From assembly GCA_021781745.1 (NCBI GenBank), contig JAJXWH010000036.1, positions 1-54,724 on the forward strand: a stretch of DNA of 54,724 bases, in the 5' to 3' direction. Under the pieces are notes generated by a model, which was given only the letters and a program-made list of their open reading frames with translations, was not told where the DNA came from and did not search any database. The translations under genes were made by a program, and so were the position numbers. Of this stretch, positions 8,506-16,603 are shown piece by piece (the stretch's first letter is position 1; every line of letters starts with the position of its first letter). The DNA is from Bacillota bacterium. GTDB taxonomy: Bacteria > Bacillota > Clostridia > Clostridiales > Clostridiaceae.

Positions 8506-9723
8506 TTATTGATTAAATACCTTATACTTTGGTAGATTTCCTTCGAATTCTAATTCAGGGAGATCCTTTATTAAAGGTTCAAAGTATGAATATGCTTCAC
8601 TAGTTATAAAATTCCCTTCATCATTTATCCATTCTTCTGGAAAGTATCTAACATTATTTGCAACATTCTCAGCCTCAATTAAAGAATAATTAACTTTATA
8701 AGGTTCATTGCTTTCTCTATTAATACAGACCATCTTACCAGTTTCACCTTTAGCTGCATATCTTAATGCCATTTTTCCAACATTATAAGCCTCTGTCAAA
8801 TCTGTATCAGATGCACAATGCATTGCACAACGTTGAAGAACACCTAGTTCAAGTGCTTTCACCCGTGTAGTGAAACCAGCCTCAAGAATTAATTTTCTTA
8901 AATAGTTTGAAACTCCGCCCAGTTGAGCGTGTCCAAAATTATCTTGAGATGCACAATCTAATTCTGAAATAAAATCACCGTTTTCATCTCTTATTCCTTC
9001 TGATACAACTATATAAACTTTATTTTGTTCTTCAAATTTTTGTTTGACATCAGCTAAAAATTTAAATCTATCAAAAGCTGCCTCTGGAAGATAAATAAAA
9101 TCTGCAACTGGCTTTCCATCAACTTTTGCAAGACATGAAGAAGCAGCAAGCCATCCCGTGTCTCTCCCCATAGTTTCCAATATAAAAATACCATTATTAG
9201 TATAAACTGAAGCGTCTAAATATGTCTCTAGCGCTGTAGTTCCGATGAATTTTGCAGCGCTTCCAAAGCCAGGAGTATGATCTGTAAATTTCAAATCATT
9301 ATCGATAGTTTTAGGTATTCCCATAAATTTAATATCAATATTATTCAACTTTGCATATTTTGAAAGCTTAGAAATAGTATCCATAGAATCATTTCCGCCT
9401 ACATAGAAAAACGCTGTTATATCATATTCTTTAAGAATTTCTATTAATGCCTCATATTCTTCACTACATGAAGCAAAGTCTTTTAATTTATACCTGCAAG
9501 ATCCTAATCCCGATGATGGAGTAAATCTAAAATTGCTTATTTCTTCATCAGATACTGATGATAAATCAATTATATTTTTATTTAATATTCCCTCAATTCC
9601 ATTTAAACCAGCATATACTTTATCAAAAGTTTTTAACTCTTTATTTGCACTTAAAAGGCCTACTACACTTGAATTAATTACCGCTGTCGGTCCACCTGAT
9701 TGGGCTATTATACAATTTGACAT
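8506..9723 (-). CDS. 6-phosphofructokinase, predicted PPi-dependent type
   Basis: 405 aa, longer than the usual ~320-aa bacterial ATP-PFK. It has the PFK signatures IAQSGGPTAVINSS, PKTIDNDL and MGRDTGWLAA. Two positions that separate phosphoryl donors read as the PPi type: GGNDS (Asp at the place of the ATP enzyme's second Gly in GGDGS) and PKTIDND (Lys where ATP-PFK has Gly). The inference is a reversible diphosphate:fructose-6-phosphate phosphotransferase in cytosolic glycolysis/gluconeogenesis. The Asn in GGNDS, where GGDDS is common, is a small departure. Single gene with GGAGGAAATTTC before ATG. Confidence 0.85.
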   Translation of the reverse strand: MSNCIIAQSGGPTAVINSSVVGLLSANKELKTFDKVYAGLNGIEGILNKNIIDLSSVSDEEISNFRFTPSSGLGSCRYKLKDFASCSEEYEALIEILKEYDITAFFYVGGNDSMDTISKLSKYAKLNNIDIKFMGIPKTIDNDLKFTDHTPGFGSAAKFIGTTALETYLDASVYTNNGIFILETMGRDTGWLAASSCLAKVDGKPVADFIYLPEAAFDRFKFLADVKQKFEEQNKVYIVVSEGIRDENGDFISELDCASQDNFGHAQLGGVSNYLRKLILEAGFTTRVKALELGVLQRCAMHCASDTDLTEAYNVGKMALRYAAKGETGKMVCINRESNEPYKVNYSLIEAENVANNVRYFPEEWINDEGNFITSEAYSYFEPLIKDLPELEFEGNLPKYKVFNQ

Positions 9724-9911
9724 GAAATTTCCTCCTTGTCTGTTATACTAAACACTACAAATATGATATACTATTAAACTTATAGTAATACACTATTTAA
9801 TAATATACAATAAAAAATGTATTTAATAAAGACTTTTTTTAATTTTTTTGCATATATTATAAAATTACGAATTATTATAAAGTAGGTTTAATATTTAAAG
9901 GGGATGAGAAT

Positions 9912-10463
9912 ATGAATTTGTATTATGTTATAATAATAGGTATAGCTTTAGCTATGGATGCCTTTGGAATAACATTAGGCATTGGTTTAAATCCAATAAT
10001 CAACAGACACCATAAAATCAAGTTTTTATTATCTTTTGCATTTTTTCAATTTTTATTTACATATGTAGGAGGAAGTTTAGGGTATTTATTCGATACTTAT
10101 ATTACAAATATCCCTTCCATTGCAGGTGGAATAATTATGGGAATTGTAGGCATACTCATCATTGTTGATGGCTTTAAAGAAAAGGAAAATGAAATTTTAA
10201 TTAAAAATACCACATGCATAATACTTGGAATATCAGTTAGCATAGACGCTTTAGTTATAGGTTTCACAGCATTCCATGAAATTCAAAGAAATTTATTACT
10301 TTGCGTCAATTCAATTCTTATCGGGTTAATTACGTTATTTATTTGTACATTAGGCTTTTTTATTTGCCGTTATATAAAGAAAATTAAATTTATAACAACG
10401 TATGCAAATTTTTTTGCAGGCATAGCTCTTATATTTTTTGGACTTAAAATGATATTTTTTTAA
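9912..10463 (+). CDS. MntP-family manganese efflux pump-like membrane protein
   Basis: 183 aa, about six membrane helices in two repeated halves. Each half carries the family's Asp motif: IALAMDAFGITLGIGLN near the N-terminus and GISVSIDALVIGF in the middle. MntP (DUF204) proteins export Mn2+. No yybP-ykoY manganese riboswitch is seen upstream. The Fur-family repressor gene lies 2 kb downstream, with the DUF1670 pair in between. GGGGATGAG precedes the ATG. Confidence 0.8.
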   Translation: MNLYYVIIIGIALAMDAFGITLGIGLNPIINRHHKIKFLLSFAFFQFLFTYVGGSLGYLFDTYITNIPSIAGGIIMGIVGILIIVDGFKEKENEILIKNTTCIILGISVSIDALVIGFTAFHEIQRNLLLCVNSILIGLITLFICTLGFFICRYIKKIKFITTYANFFAGIALIFFGLKMIFF

Positions 10464-10477
10464 GAAAATAGACATAT

Positions 10478-10526
10478 TAAATAGTAAGTTAAAATTTATA
10501 TAAATATTTAACTTACTATTTTTTTA
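10478..10526 (+). terminator. Terminator of the mntP-like gene
   Basis: AAATAGTAAGTTAAA pairs with TTTAACTTACTATTT and is followed by a T-run. It ends just before the extended -10 promoter of the DUF1670 unit. Confidence 0.75.
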
Positions 10527-10541
10527 ATACTTGTTCATATA

Positions 10542-10569
10542 TGCTATAATACTATTAGGTCATATGACC
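10542..10569 (+). promoter_or_regulatory. Extended -10 promoter and 12-bp palindrome ahead of the DUF1670 pair
   Basis: TGCTATAAT (10542-10550) is an extended -10 element. The perfect palindrome GGTCATATGACC (10558-10569) sits at the expected transcription start, a typical operator position; CGGGG follows. A near-copy (GGTCAAATGAACC) lies at 12496-12508, on the far side of the gene pair. Confidence 0.5.
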
Positions 10570-10589
10570 CGGGGTAATATATAATGATG

Positions 10590-10605
10590 TTAGCGAAAGC
10601 TAACG
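10590..10605 (+). promoter_or_regulatory. GNRA-tetraloop hairpin in the DUF1670 leader
   Basis: GTTAGC-GAAA-GCTAAC: a 6-bp perfect stem closed by a GAAA tetraloop, ending 3 nt before the GGAGG ribosome-binding site. Such stable small hairpins can protect or expose a ribosome-binding site. Confidence 0.5.
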
Positions 10606-10621
10606 AATGGAGGATTACCAA

Positions 10622-11422
10622 ATGGGGATAATGACAATTGAAAGGATGGAAAGTAAGAATCCATACCAAGGTTTGTTTAATGAACTTAAAGAAGAATATG
10701 GACTAAGTCCTATCGAAGCGAAAGCACTTGTTAAGAGAGTTGAACAGTTCAAAGAAGAAATGAGTAGCGGTGTAAGAGATCATAATCAGATAGTCAGACA
10801 GGTTGTTGCAAATGGTGAACCTGCTGGAAAGAGAATAAGAGATTGTAGGCTTATACCTGTGACACTTACCATGAATTTTAATGGTGAAGAAAAGGTTGAG
10901 CAAAAAAATGGACTCAGCTACTTGAAGAAAATGAAAGTTCATCAATTGGCTTGGGAGGCTTATGAACAAGGAGGTCTTCTCAGCTATGAAGATATAGAGA
11001 GTATTCTTGGGATAAGTATAAGCACAATAAAGCGATATATTAAGCAGTATAAAATAGAAGGTGTAGTCGTTCCAACTAGAGGGCAGATTGAAGACATTGG
11101 ACCTGGGATAACTCATAAAGAGAAAATTATTGAACTTCTTGTGAAAGGCTATACATATTCCGAAGTAATGATTCAGACCGCTCATACTGAGACTAGTGTG
11201 GAAAACTATGAAAAGAAATTTGTGAGAATAGCATATTTCCACAGAGAAGGTAAAAATAAGCTGCTAATTAGGACTTTGACTGGATATTCAGAATGCCTAA
11301 TAGATAGTTATATAGAGTTATACACAAGGTATAGCAAGGAATACCCTGATTCCTTAAATAAAATGTTAGAAAGATTCCACAGATACATTGATTGTGGAGA
11401 AACAAAAAATTTTAGGAACTGA
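10622..11422 (+). CDS. DUF1670 family protein, first of a tandem pair
   Basis: 266 aa from ATG 10622 (GGAGG 8 nt upstream; an earlier in-frame ATG at 10607 overlaps it). Family features of DUF1670: LIPVTLTMNF, an HTH-like segment DIESILGISISTIKRYIKQY, the VVPTRGQIEDIGPGITHK signature and a second HTH-like EVMIQTAHTETSVENYEKKF. These read as two stacked DNA-binding motifs, as in transposase or sigma-like proteins. Function is unknown. Codon use looks less AT-biased than the flanking genes, which suggests transfer. It ends 7 nt before the second copy, so they are co-translated. This copy is shorter and more divergent than its partner. Confidence 0.8.
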   Translation: MGIMTIERMESKNPYQGLFNELKEEYGLSPIEAKALVKRVEQFKEEMSSGVRDHNQIVRQVVANGEPAGKRIRDCRLIPVTLTMNFNGEEKVEQKNGLSYLKKMKVHQLAWEAYEQGGLLSYEDIESILGISISTIKRYIKQYKIEGVVVPTRGQIEDIGPGITHKEKIIELLVKGYTYSEVMIQTAHTETSVENYEKKFVRIAYFHREGKNKLLIRTLTGYSECLIDSYIELYTRYSKEYPDSLNKMLERFHRYIDCGETKNFRN

Positions 11423-11429
11423 TGAACCT

Positions 11430-12278
11430 ATGATAAATAACTGTAAAAATGATGCTAGACAGCACTATGTGCCGGGAGCGAAGCTGACATATGCGACAAT
11501 GTTAAAGCAAATGTTAAAACAAGAATTAGGATATCAGGGAAAACCTAAGATACTTGATTTGTTAGCAACTGAAATAGAAAACATAACGAAAGAATGTTAT
11601 GTGGATAAAAATGAAATTGGCTTAGGACAGATAAAAGTTGTAGTCCCAAGTATACATGACAAGCCAGGTTGGTCACAGACTATAGAAGACACCAAGCTTG
11701 TGACAGTGACACTAACGCTACATTCTCCAGAGGATATAGAGGCGATGAAGGCTAATAAACCATCTAGACTTATAACACAAGATAAACTGATGAGGATAGC
11801 TAAGGAAGCCATAGAACAAGAAGGAGTTCTAAGTAGTGCCGTTGCGGCGAGCCTGCTAAATATAAAGCAGACAACAGTTTCGAAATATGTAAAAGAGTAT
11901 TTTGAAAGAGAAGGCAAGATTGTGCCGTTGAGAGGCTTTGTACATGATATGGGAAAAACTACAACGCATAAAAGGTGGATAATAGAGCTCTATTTAAATG
12001 GTTACACAACCAAACAAATACAAGAGAGAACAGACCATAAGATAGTTAGTATAGATCGATATATAAAGAGATATAAAGCTGTTGAAAACATAATTGAAGA
12101 AATTAAAACTGTGGATACAACAAAAATATCTCGATTTCTTGATATAAGCGAGCATTCCGCAAGGGAATATACCGCTATATATTTGGAGTATAAGGAAACA
12201 TCTAAGATCAAAAGATTAGATTTTTTCAAAGATATTGAGGAACTGACCCAGAAAACTATGAATTCTGTGGATAAATAG
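11430..12278 (+). CDS. DUF1670 family protein, second of a tandem pair
   Basis: 282 aa from ATG 11430 (AGGAA upstream); the open frame extends back to a TTG at 11388 inside the first gene, without a ribosome-binding site. It shows the fuller family pattern: KLVTVTLTLHSPEDIEAM, HTH-like AASLLNIKQTTVSKYVKEYF, PLRGFVHDMGKTTTHKRWII, LYLNGYTTKQIQERTDHKIV then SIDRYIKRY, and a third HTH-like ISRFLDISEHSAREY. It is paralogous to the upstream gene across the central 150 residues, which suggests the two act together, perhaps as a heterodimer (inference). No catalytic nuclease or DDE triad was identified by eye. Confidence 0.82.
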   Translation: MINNCKNDARQHYVPGAKLTYATMLKQMLKQELGYQGKPKILDLLATEIENITKECYVDKNEIGLGQIKVVVPSIHDKPGWSQTIEDTKLVTVTLTLHSPEDIEAMKANKPSRLITQDKLMRIAKEAIEQEGVLSSAVAASLLNIKQTTVSKYVKEYFEREGKIVPLRGFVHDMGKTTTHKRWIIELYLNGYTTKQIQERTDHKIVSIDRYIKRYKAVENIIEEIKTVDTTKISRFLDISEHSAREYTAIYLEYKETSKIKRLDFFKDIEELTQKTMNSVDK

Positions 12279-12363
12279 GTGAAATAAAGTTGTTCACATA
12301 TTTCTAAAATCAATGCAAGGAAATTGACAGAATTTTAAGATAAATGCATATCTATAGGAAAAT

Positions 12364-12508
12364 TTGACCCTGCCTTACTTTGACAAGTAAGTAGTACAGC
12401 CATTTCTCACTACTTGCATGTTATATAAAAATAGAATATAATTCTAAGAAAAAACGAGATAAACGTAGCTATTAAAAGCTAATAATTTATCCAGGGGTCA
12501 AATGAACC
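12364..12508 (+). promoter_or_regulatory. Structured promoter/leader region between the DUF1670 pair and the fur-family gene
   Basis: Contains TTTGACCC (12364-12371) and, inverted at its far end, GGGTCAAA within GGTCAAATGAACC (12496-12508). Between them are CTTACT/AGTAAG and AAGTAGT/ACTACTT stems that compete for the same bases, and TAGCT/AGCTA. A promoter TTGCAT (12414-12419), 17 bp, TATAAT (12437-12442) would transcribe the Fur-family gene with a ~100-nt leader. The region is either a regulatory leader or the right end of an inserted element. Confidence 0.5.
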
Positions 12509-12546
12509 TATATATATTTAATATTTAGCTGTTAGGGGATATAGAA

Positions 12547-12960
12547 ATGGAACCAATAGAAATTTTAAAAGAAAATGGAATTAAAATAACTAAGGGAAGA
12601 ACTGAAATCCTTAATATACTAATAATTTCAAAAAGTAGTTTGTCCGCTGAAAAAATATATAATATTTTCAGAGACAATAATATAAATATTAATTTAAGTA
12701 CAATTTATAGAACATTAGAATTGTTTGAGGAAAAAGAAATTACTGAAAAGATAACCCTTAATGATGGAGTATTTTCATACAAACTCAAAAGTAATACACA
12801 TAGGCATTATTTAGAATGTCATATTTGCCATAAGGAAGTTGAAATTCCATGCCCTATGCTTCAAATAGAAGAAATGGTGCAAAATACAACAGGATTCACT
12901 TTAACAGATCACAATTTAATTATGAAGGGGATATGCAAAGATTGCAAAAAGAAAAAATAA
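12547..12960 (+). CDS. Fur-family metal-responsive repressor
   Basis: 137 aa, normal family length. N-terminal winged helix with INLSTIYRTLELF (recognition helix). C-terminal dimerisation/metal domain with HRHYLECHICHK, EIPCPM and GICKDC: the two CxxC pairs form the structural zinc site, and the His-rich run gives regulatory metal ligands. It could be Fur, Zur or PerR; the extra Cys in EIPCPM and lack of a clear PerR pattern lean slightly to Zur/Fur, but this is weak. The ATG has AGGGGATAT upstream. Confidence 0.85.
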   Translation: MEPIEILKENGIKITKGRTEILNILIISKSSLSAEKIYNIFRDNNININLSTIYRTLELFEEKEITEKITLNDGVFSYKLKSNTHRHYLECHICHKEVEIPCPMLQIEEMVQNTTGFTLTDHNLIMKGICKDCKKKK

Positions 12961-12978
12961 TCCCCCAAAAAATAAACT

Positions 12979-13012
12979 AGGAAGATTCCATAAAGTGAAA
13001 TCTTCCTTTTTA
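12979..13012. terminator. Terminator between fur-family gene and ddl
   Basis: AGGAAGATT (12979-12987) pairs with AATCTTCCT (12999-13007) and is followed by a T-run on the plus strand. The reverse strand also has a T-rich tail, so it may serve both convergent genes. Confidence 0.75.
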
Positions 13013-13035
13013 AGACTACCAGTTTAGCTTTTTCT

Positions 13036-13941
13036 TTATCTACGTATTTTCATTGAGTCTTCTATTATCATATCTATTAACTGCGCAAATCCTATATTTA
13101 GTGCTGCTGCGCTTTTAGGAATCAAGCTATTTTTTGTCATTCCTGGAAGAGTGTTTACTTCTAAGATATATGGTGTTCCGTCTTCAGTAACAATCATATC
13201 AACTCTGGAATATACTTCACATTTAAGTGCTTTATAAGTGGCCAATGCCATTTTTTCAACTTCTTCATGCAAGTTTTCTTCTAGCTCAACAACAATTTCT
13301 TCAGCCCCACCATCTTGATACTTTGATGCAAAATCAAAAAATTCTGCTTTTGGTTTTATTGCAATTACTGGCAACATTTTTTCTCCATAAACAGGGCAAG
13401 TTATTTCATCACCTTTTATAAATTTTTCTATCATAACCTCGCTATCCCACTTAAATGCTTCAGTAACACAGCTCTCAATATCTTTTTCTTCCTTTACAAT
13501 AAATGTAGCCACACTTGATCCACCATGGGTTGGTTTAACTACAACAGGATATCCTAAATTATTTATTTTACTTAAGTCTATGTTATCGCCTTTTCTTAAA
13601 TTGACCCAAGGAGCAGTCCTAATTCCAGCTGCCTCTAGAATAGACTTTGTTACATCTTTGTCCATACACATTGCGCTACTTAAAGGACCGCAGCCTGAGT
13701 ATGGAATTCCTAGCGTTTGCAAAACTGCTTGTACTGTTCCATCTTCTCCAAATTGTCCATGTAATGCTAAGAGTGCAAAGTCTATTCCTGCAGTTTTAGT
13801 TACTATATCTTCTTTCTTATCTATAACTATTTGTATTACTTCATATTTTTCTTTATTTATATTTTCTATTATAGAATTTCCACTTTTTAATGATATTTCT
13901 CTTTCAGATGATATACCACCCATTATAATTCCAACTTTCAT
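13036..13941 (-). CDS. ddl: D-alanine--D-alanine ligase
   Basis: 301 aa from the ATG at 13941, chosen because GGAGGGAATCA lies directly upstream; an in-frame ATG 21 nt earlier lacks a ribosome-binding site. ATP-grasp enzyme making D-Ala-D-Ala for peptidoglycan. Motifs: VGIIMGGISSEREISLKSG at the N-terminus, LHGQFGEDGTVQ, GYPVVVKPTHGGSSV (glycine-rich ATP loop) and ILEVNTLPGMT (Mg2+ ligands). The length is at the short end of the family but complete. It stands alone between terminators. Confidence 0.93.
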   Translation of the reverse strand: MKVGIIMGGISSEREISLKSGNSIIENINKEKYEVIQIVIDKKEDIVTKTAGIDFALLALHGQFGEDGTVQAVLQTLGIPYSGCGPLSSAMCMDKDVTKSILEAAGIRTAPWVNLRKGDNIDLSKINNLGYPVVVKPTHGGSSVATFIVKEEKDIESCVTEAFKWDSEVMIEKFIKGDEITCPVYGEKMLPVIAIKPKAEFFDFASKYQDGGAEEIVVELEENLHEEVEKMALATYKALKCEVYSRVDMIVTEDGTPYILEVNTLPGMTKNSLIPKSAAALNIGFAQLIDMIIEDSMKIRR

Positions 13942-14010
13942 TGATTCCCTCCGAATATACATTAAATATTAATCTATATTAATTTTAATAAAATAATTAC
14001 AAATATAAAA

Positions 14011-14047
14011 GAACCACTAGGTAGACAAAATATCTCAACTGTGGTTC
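14011..14047 (-). terminator. Terminator of the plsC-nth operon
   Basis: GAACCAC (14011-14017) pairs with GTGGTTC (14041-14047); on the minus strand the stem is followed by CTTTTAT. Confidence 0.65.
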
Positions 14048-14073
14048 ATTCTAATAATCAAAAATTTTATCTT

Positions 14074-14727
14074 TTATTTTTTTGATTGTGCCTTATTCTT
14101 ATATATTTTATTTTCATATTTACACAAACTATCCAAAGGACATTCCCCACAGTTTGGATTCCTTGAACTGCAGCATCTTCTACCATGAAATATTAATAGA
14201 TGATGCATAAGTGTCCATTCCTTTTTAGGCAATTCCTCTTGAAGCTGCTTTTCTACTTCTAAAACATTCTCTGAATTTGCAAGGTTTAATCTGTTTGAGA
14301 CTCTAAATACATGGGTGTCTACTGCAATGGATGGTACACTAAAAGCATTAGACAATACCACATTAGCTGTTTTTCTCCCTGCTCCTGCAAGAGAGGTTAG
14401 CTCTTCCATGGTCTTTGGAACTTCTCCATTAAATCGTTCTTTTAGTTGATTAAACATCAGAATTAAATTTTTAGATTTATTTCTATATAATCCTATCTGC
14501 TTTATTCTTTCTTCAAGCTCATCATTTGTTAGAGTTAAAAGTGAATCTAAGTCTGGATAATCTCTAAATAAATCTTTTGTAACTTCATTTACTTTTTTAT
14601 CCGTTGTTTGAGCAGACAATATTGTAGCTATAAGTAATTGAAGTGGTGTTTCATAATTCAATTCACATTTTGCATCAGGATATGTTTCCTTCAAAATATC
14701 TACAATCTTCTTTGTCCTTGCTTTCAT
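14074..14727 (-). CDS. nth: Endonuclease III (DNA glycosylase/AP lyase)
   Basis: 217 aa, full length. Helix-hairpin-helix ELTSLAGAGRKTANVVLSNA with catalytic Lys in GRKTA, catalytic Asp in VDTHVFRVSNR, and the C-terminal [4Fe-4S] cluster from four cysteines in the RRCCSSRNPNCGECPLDSLC stretch. It removes oxidised pyrimidines in base-excision repair. It lies 16 bp downstream of plsC and is probably co-transcribed with it. Confidence 0.95.
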   Translation of the reverse strand: MKARTKKIVDILKETYPDAKCELNYETPLQLLIATILSAQTTDKKVNEVTKDLFRDYPDLDSLLTLTNDELEERIKQIGLYRNKSKNLILMFNQLKERFNGEVPKTMEELTSLAGAGRKTANVVLSNAFSVPSIAVDTHVFRVSNRLNLANSENVLEVEKQLQEELPKKEWTLMHHLLIFHGRRCCSSRNPNCGECPLDSLCKYENKIYKNKAQSKK

Positions 14728-14743
14728 ATCTTTTGTAATCTCC

Positions 14744-15448
14744 TTATTTATATATTCCCCTATACTTTTCAGGTAAGAGATTTGCTATACCTCTCATTAG
14801 GATGTCCATACATTTGTCATCATATTCATGTTTATCTTCATCTTGCTCTTTATTCGGAAATACAATTTTTTCTCCTATATTTACAGTAACATCTGAATGC
14901 TTCCATTTTTCTGATCCCATATCCCCATCTTTGCTTATTGGTAGTAATATATCAGTTCCTGACATACCAATAGGTATTATTTCTGCTTTCGCCATTCTAG
15001 CAAATAATAGAATCCCTTTTCTGCCTTCTATCATAGCACCTGTTCTGCTTCTAGTGCCTTCTGGAAATATTAGAACATCATTTCCTTCTTTAAGGGCCTT
15101 AACTACCTTTGTAATAGCCTCTTTATCAGCTGAATTAGGCTTAATTGGTATATTCTTAACTATTTGGGTTCCTAATTGAGTTATTGGATCATCTGATAAT
15201 TTTACTCCTGCTACAAAATATGGATCACTTTTTTCTTTTAATATTTTTGATAAGACTAAACCATCAGAATTACTCAAATGGTTACATACAAATATTCTTG
15301 GTTTTTTCACCTTATCTATATTATCTATTCCATTAATTTTTATATTTGCATACTTCCTAATATAATTATTTGCTATAATTTTACCTATTTTTATAACTAA
15401 TGCCTCTGGCATCATTCTTATAATATTTATTGCAATCGGTGATAACAT
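14744..15448 (-). CDS. plsC: 1-acyl-sn-glycerol-3-phosphate acyltransferase
   Basis: 234 aa. The PlsC signature HX4D is seen in CNHLSNSDG, and the phosphate-binding block is FPEGTRSRTG, followed by GILLFARMAKAEIIPIGMSG. It acylates lysophosphatidate at the membrane surface in phospholipid synthesis. The N-terminus (SPIAINIIRMMPEALVIKIG) is hydrophobic and likely membrane-associated. First gene of a two-gene operon with nth. Confidence 0.88.
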   Translation of the reverse strand: MLSPIAINIIRMMPEALVIKIGKIIANNYIRKYANIKINGIDNIDKVKKPRIFVCNHLSNSDGLVLSKILKEKSDPYFVAGVKLSDDPITQLGTQIVKNIPIKPNSADKEAITKVVKALKEGNDVLIFPEGTRSRTGAMIEGRKGILLFARMAKAEIIPIGMSGTDILLPISKDGDMGSEKWKHSDVTVNIGEKIVFPNKEQDEDKHEYDDKCMDILMRGIANLLPEKYRGIYK

Positions 15449-15869
15449 TCCATTCCAACCTTTCTTAACGAATACATATATATTATTATATTATTTTCTC
15501 ATATTTTTCCAATAATTAAAATACTATTTTTTTATTTTATTGAATAGAGCAAAAAATATAATATATCATTGGTGAATATCCATATACATTATATATTTTT
15601 TCAAATGTCTATGCAAATCCTATAATTTTAATAACCGTGCTATAAAGCTAGTATACCGCTCTTTCTATTCCATATATTCCAGCAAAAGTAAATAAAGATA
15701 TGAAAACTTAACATATAATCTAAGTTCTTCATATCTTCACTCTGCATTGTTAAATTTAGATAAAATCTTTTAACTCACAAAAACTTCTAAAAATAAATTC
15801 TACTAAATCTATATTAAACTTAAATAAATAACTAACTCCTTAAATCCAAATACTCCCACACACGTAACA
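15449..15869. other. Intergenic region holding a terminator
   Basis: About 420 bp, AT-rich, no convincing ORF. It contains one strong inverted repeat (15695-15710 with 15721-15737: AAGATATGAA...TTCATATCTT plus ACTTA/TAAGT) followed on the minus strand by a T-rich tail, likely the end of the cysK-cysE transcript. The rest presumably holds the plsC promoter; nothing else was recognised. Confidence 0.5.
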
Positions 15870-16460
15870 CTAAATAACCATATCATTGAATATTTTCTTC
15901 TTGTGACCTTTTACATCGCTTATTTCTATTATAGTTGCAGTGGATGCTGTTCTTACAATATTTTTAGCCTGACTACCAACTGCTGTGGCCTTTGCAGGGA
16001 CATTCTTTACAACTACAGCATTTGCTCCTATTTTGGCGCCCTTGCCTATAGTAATAGGTCCAAGTACCTTAGCTCCTGTTCCTATTAATACATCATCTTC
16101 AACAGTTGGATGTCTTTTTCCTTTATCTTTTCCAGTTCCACCTAACGTCACTCCATGATAAATAGTAACATTATCTCCAATCTCAGCAGTTTCTCCTATT
16201 ACTACACCCATTCCATGATCTATAAATAATCCTTTTCCTATTTTAGCCCCTGGATGAATTTCAATTCCTGTAAAGAATCTAGACAACTGTGAAATTAACC
16301 TTGCTAAAAAAAATCTTTTTTTCAAATAAAGGAAATGTGCTATTCTATATGATATTAATGCGTGAATACATGGATACAGTAATAATACTTCTATTTTACT
16401 TTTAGCTGCTGGATCTTCGTTTAAAACTCGTTCTATATCATAATTCAGTTTTTTAAACAC
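15870..16460 (-). CDS. cysE: Serine O-acetyltransferase
   Basis: 196 aa, GTG start with AAGGAG upstream. Left-handed beta-helix of hexapeptide repeats ([20 protein letters not shown] through [16 protein letters not shown]) after a short helical N-terminal domain. FIDHGMG and [13 protein letters not shown] carry the active-site His residues; [10 protein letters not shown] is also typical. It makes O-acetylserine, the substrate of the cysteine synthase encoded just upstream, so the two form a cysteine biosynthesis unit under the T-box leader. It is a short CysE form lacking the long N-terminal domain of the enteric enzyme. Confidence 0.93.
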   Translation of the reverse strand: MFKKLNYDIERVLNEDPAAKSKIEVLLLYPCIHALISYRIAHFLYLKKRFFLARLISQLSRFFTGIEIHPGAKIGKGLFIDHGMGVVIGETAEIGDNVTIYHGVTLGGTGKDKGKRHPTVEDDVLIGTGAKVLGPITIGKGAKIGANAVVVKNVPAKATAVGSQAKNIVRTASTATIIEISDVKGHKKKIFNDMVI

Positions 16461-16603
16461 AGCTTATTCTCCTTTTCTATAGTTTTCAGTAGAATTTTTC
16501 CTAATAAATCATATAATTATCTCTAGATGTTTTGTTAAAATTTCTAATAAATAAACTTCCCCAAAAAACATAAAATAATTTATCAAACGTGCCTGTAAAT
16601 AAA

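Noticed and set aside
9724..9911. Manganese (yybP-ykoY) riboswitch before the mntP-like gene
   Set aside because: The conserved loop sequences were not found; the leader is plain AT-rich sequence.
11597..12313. Antisense ORFs over the second DUF1670 gene
   Set aside because: No ribosome-binding sites and no domain match; the plus-strand genes explain the sequence.
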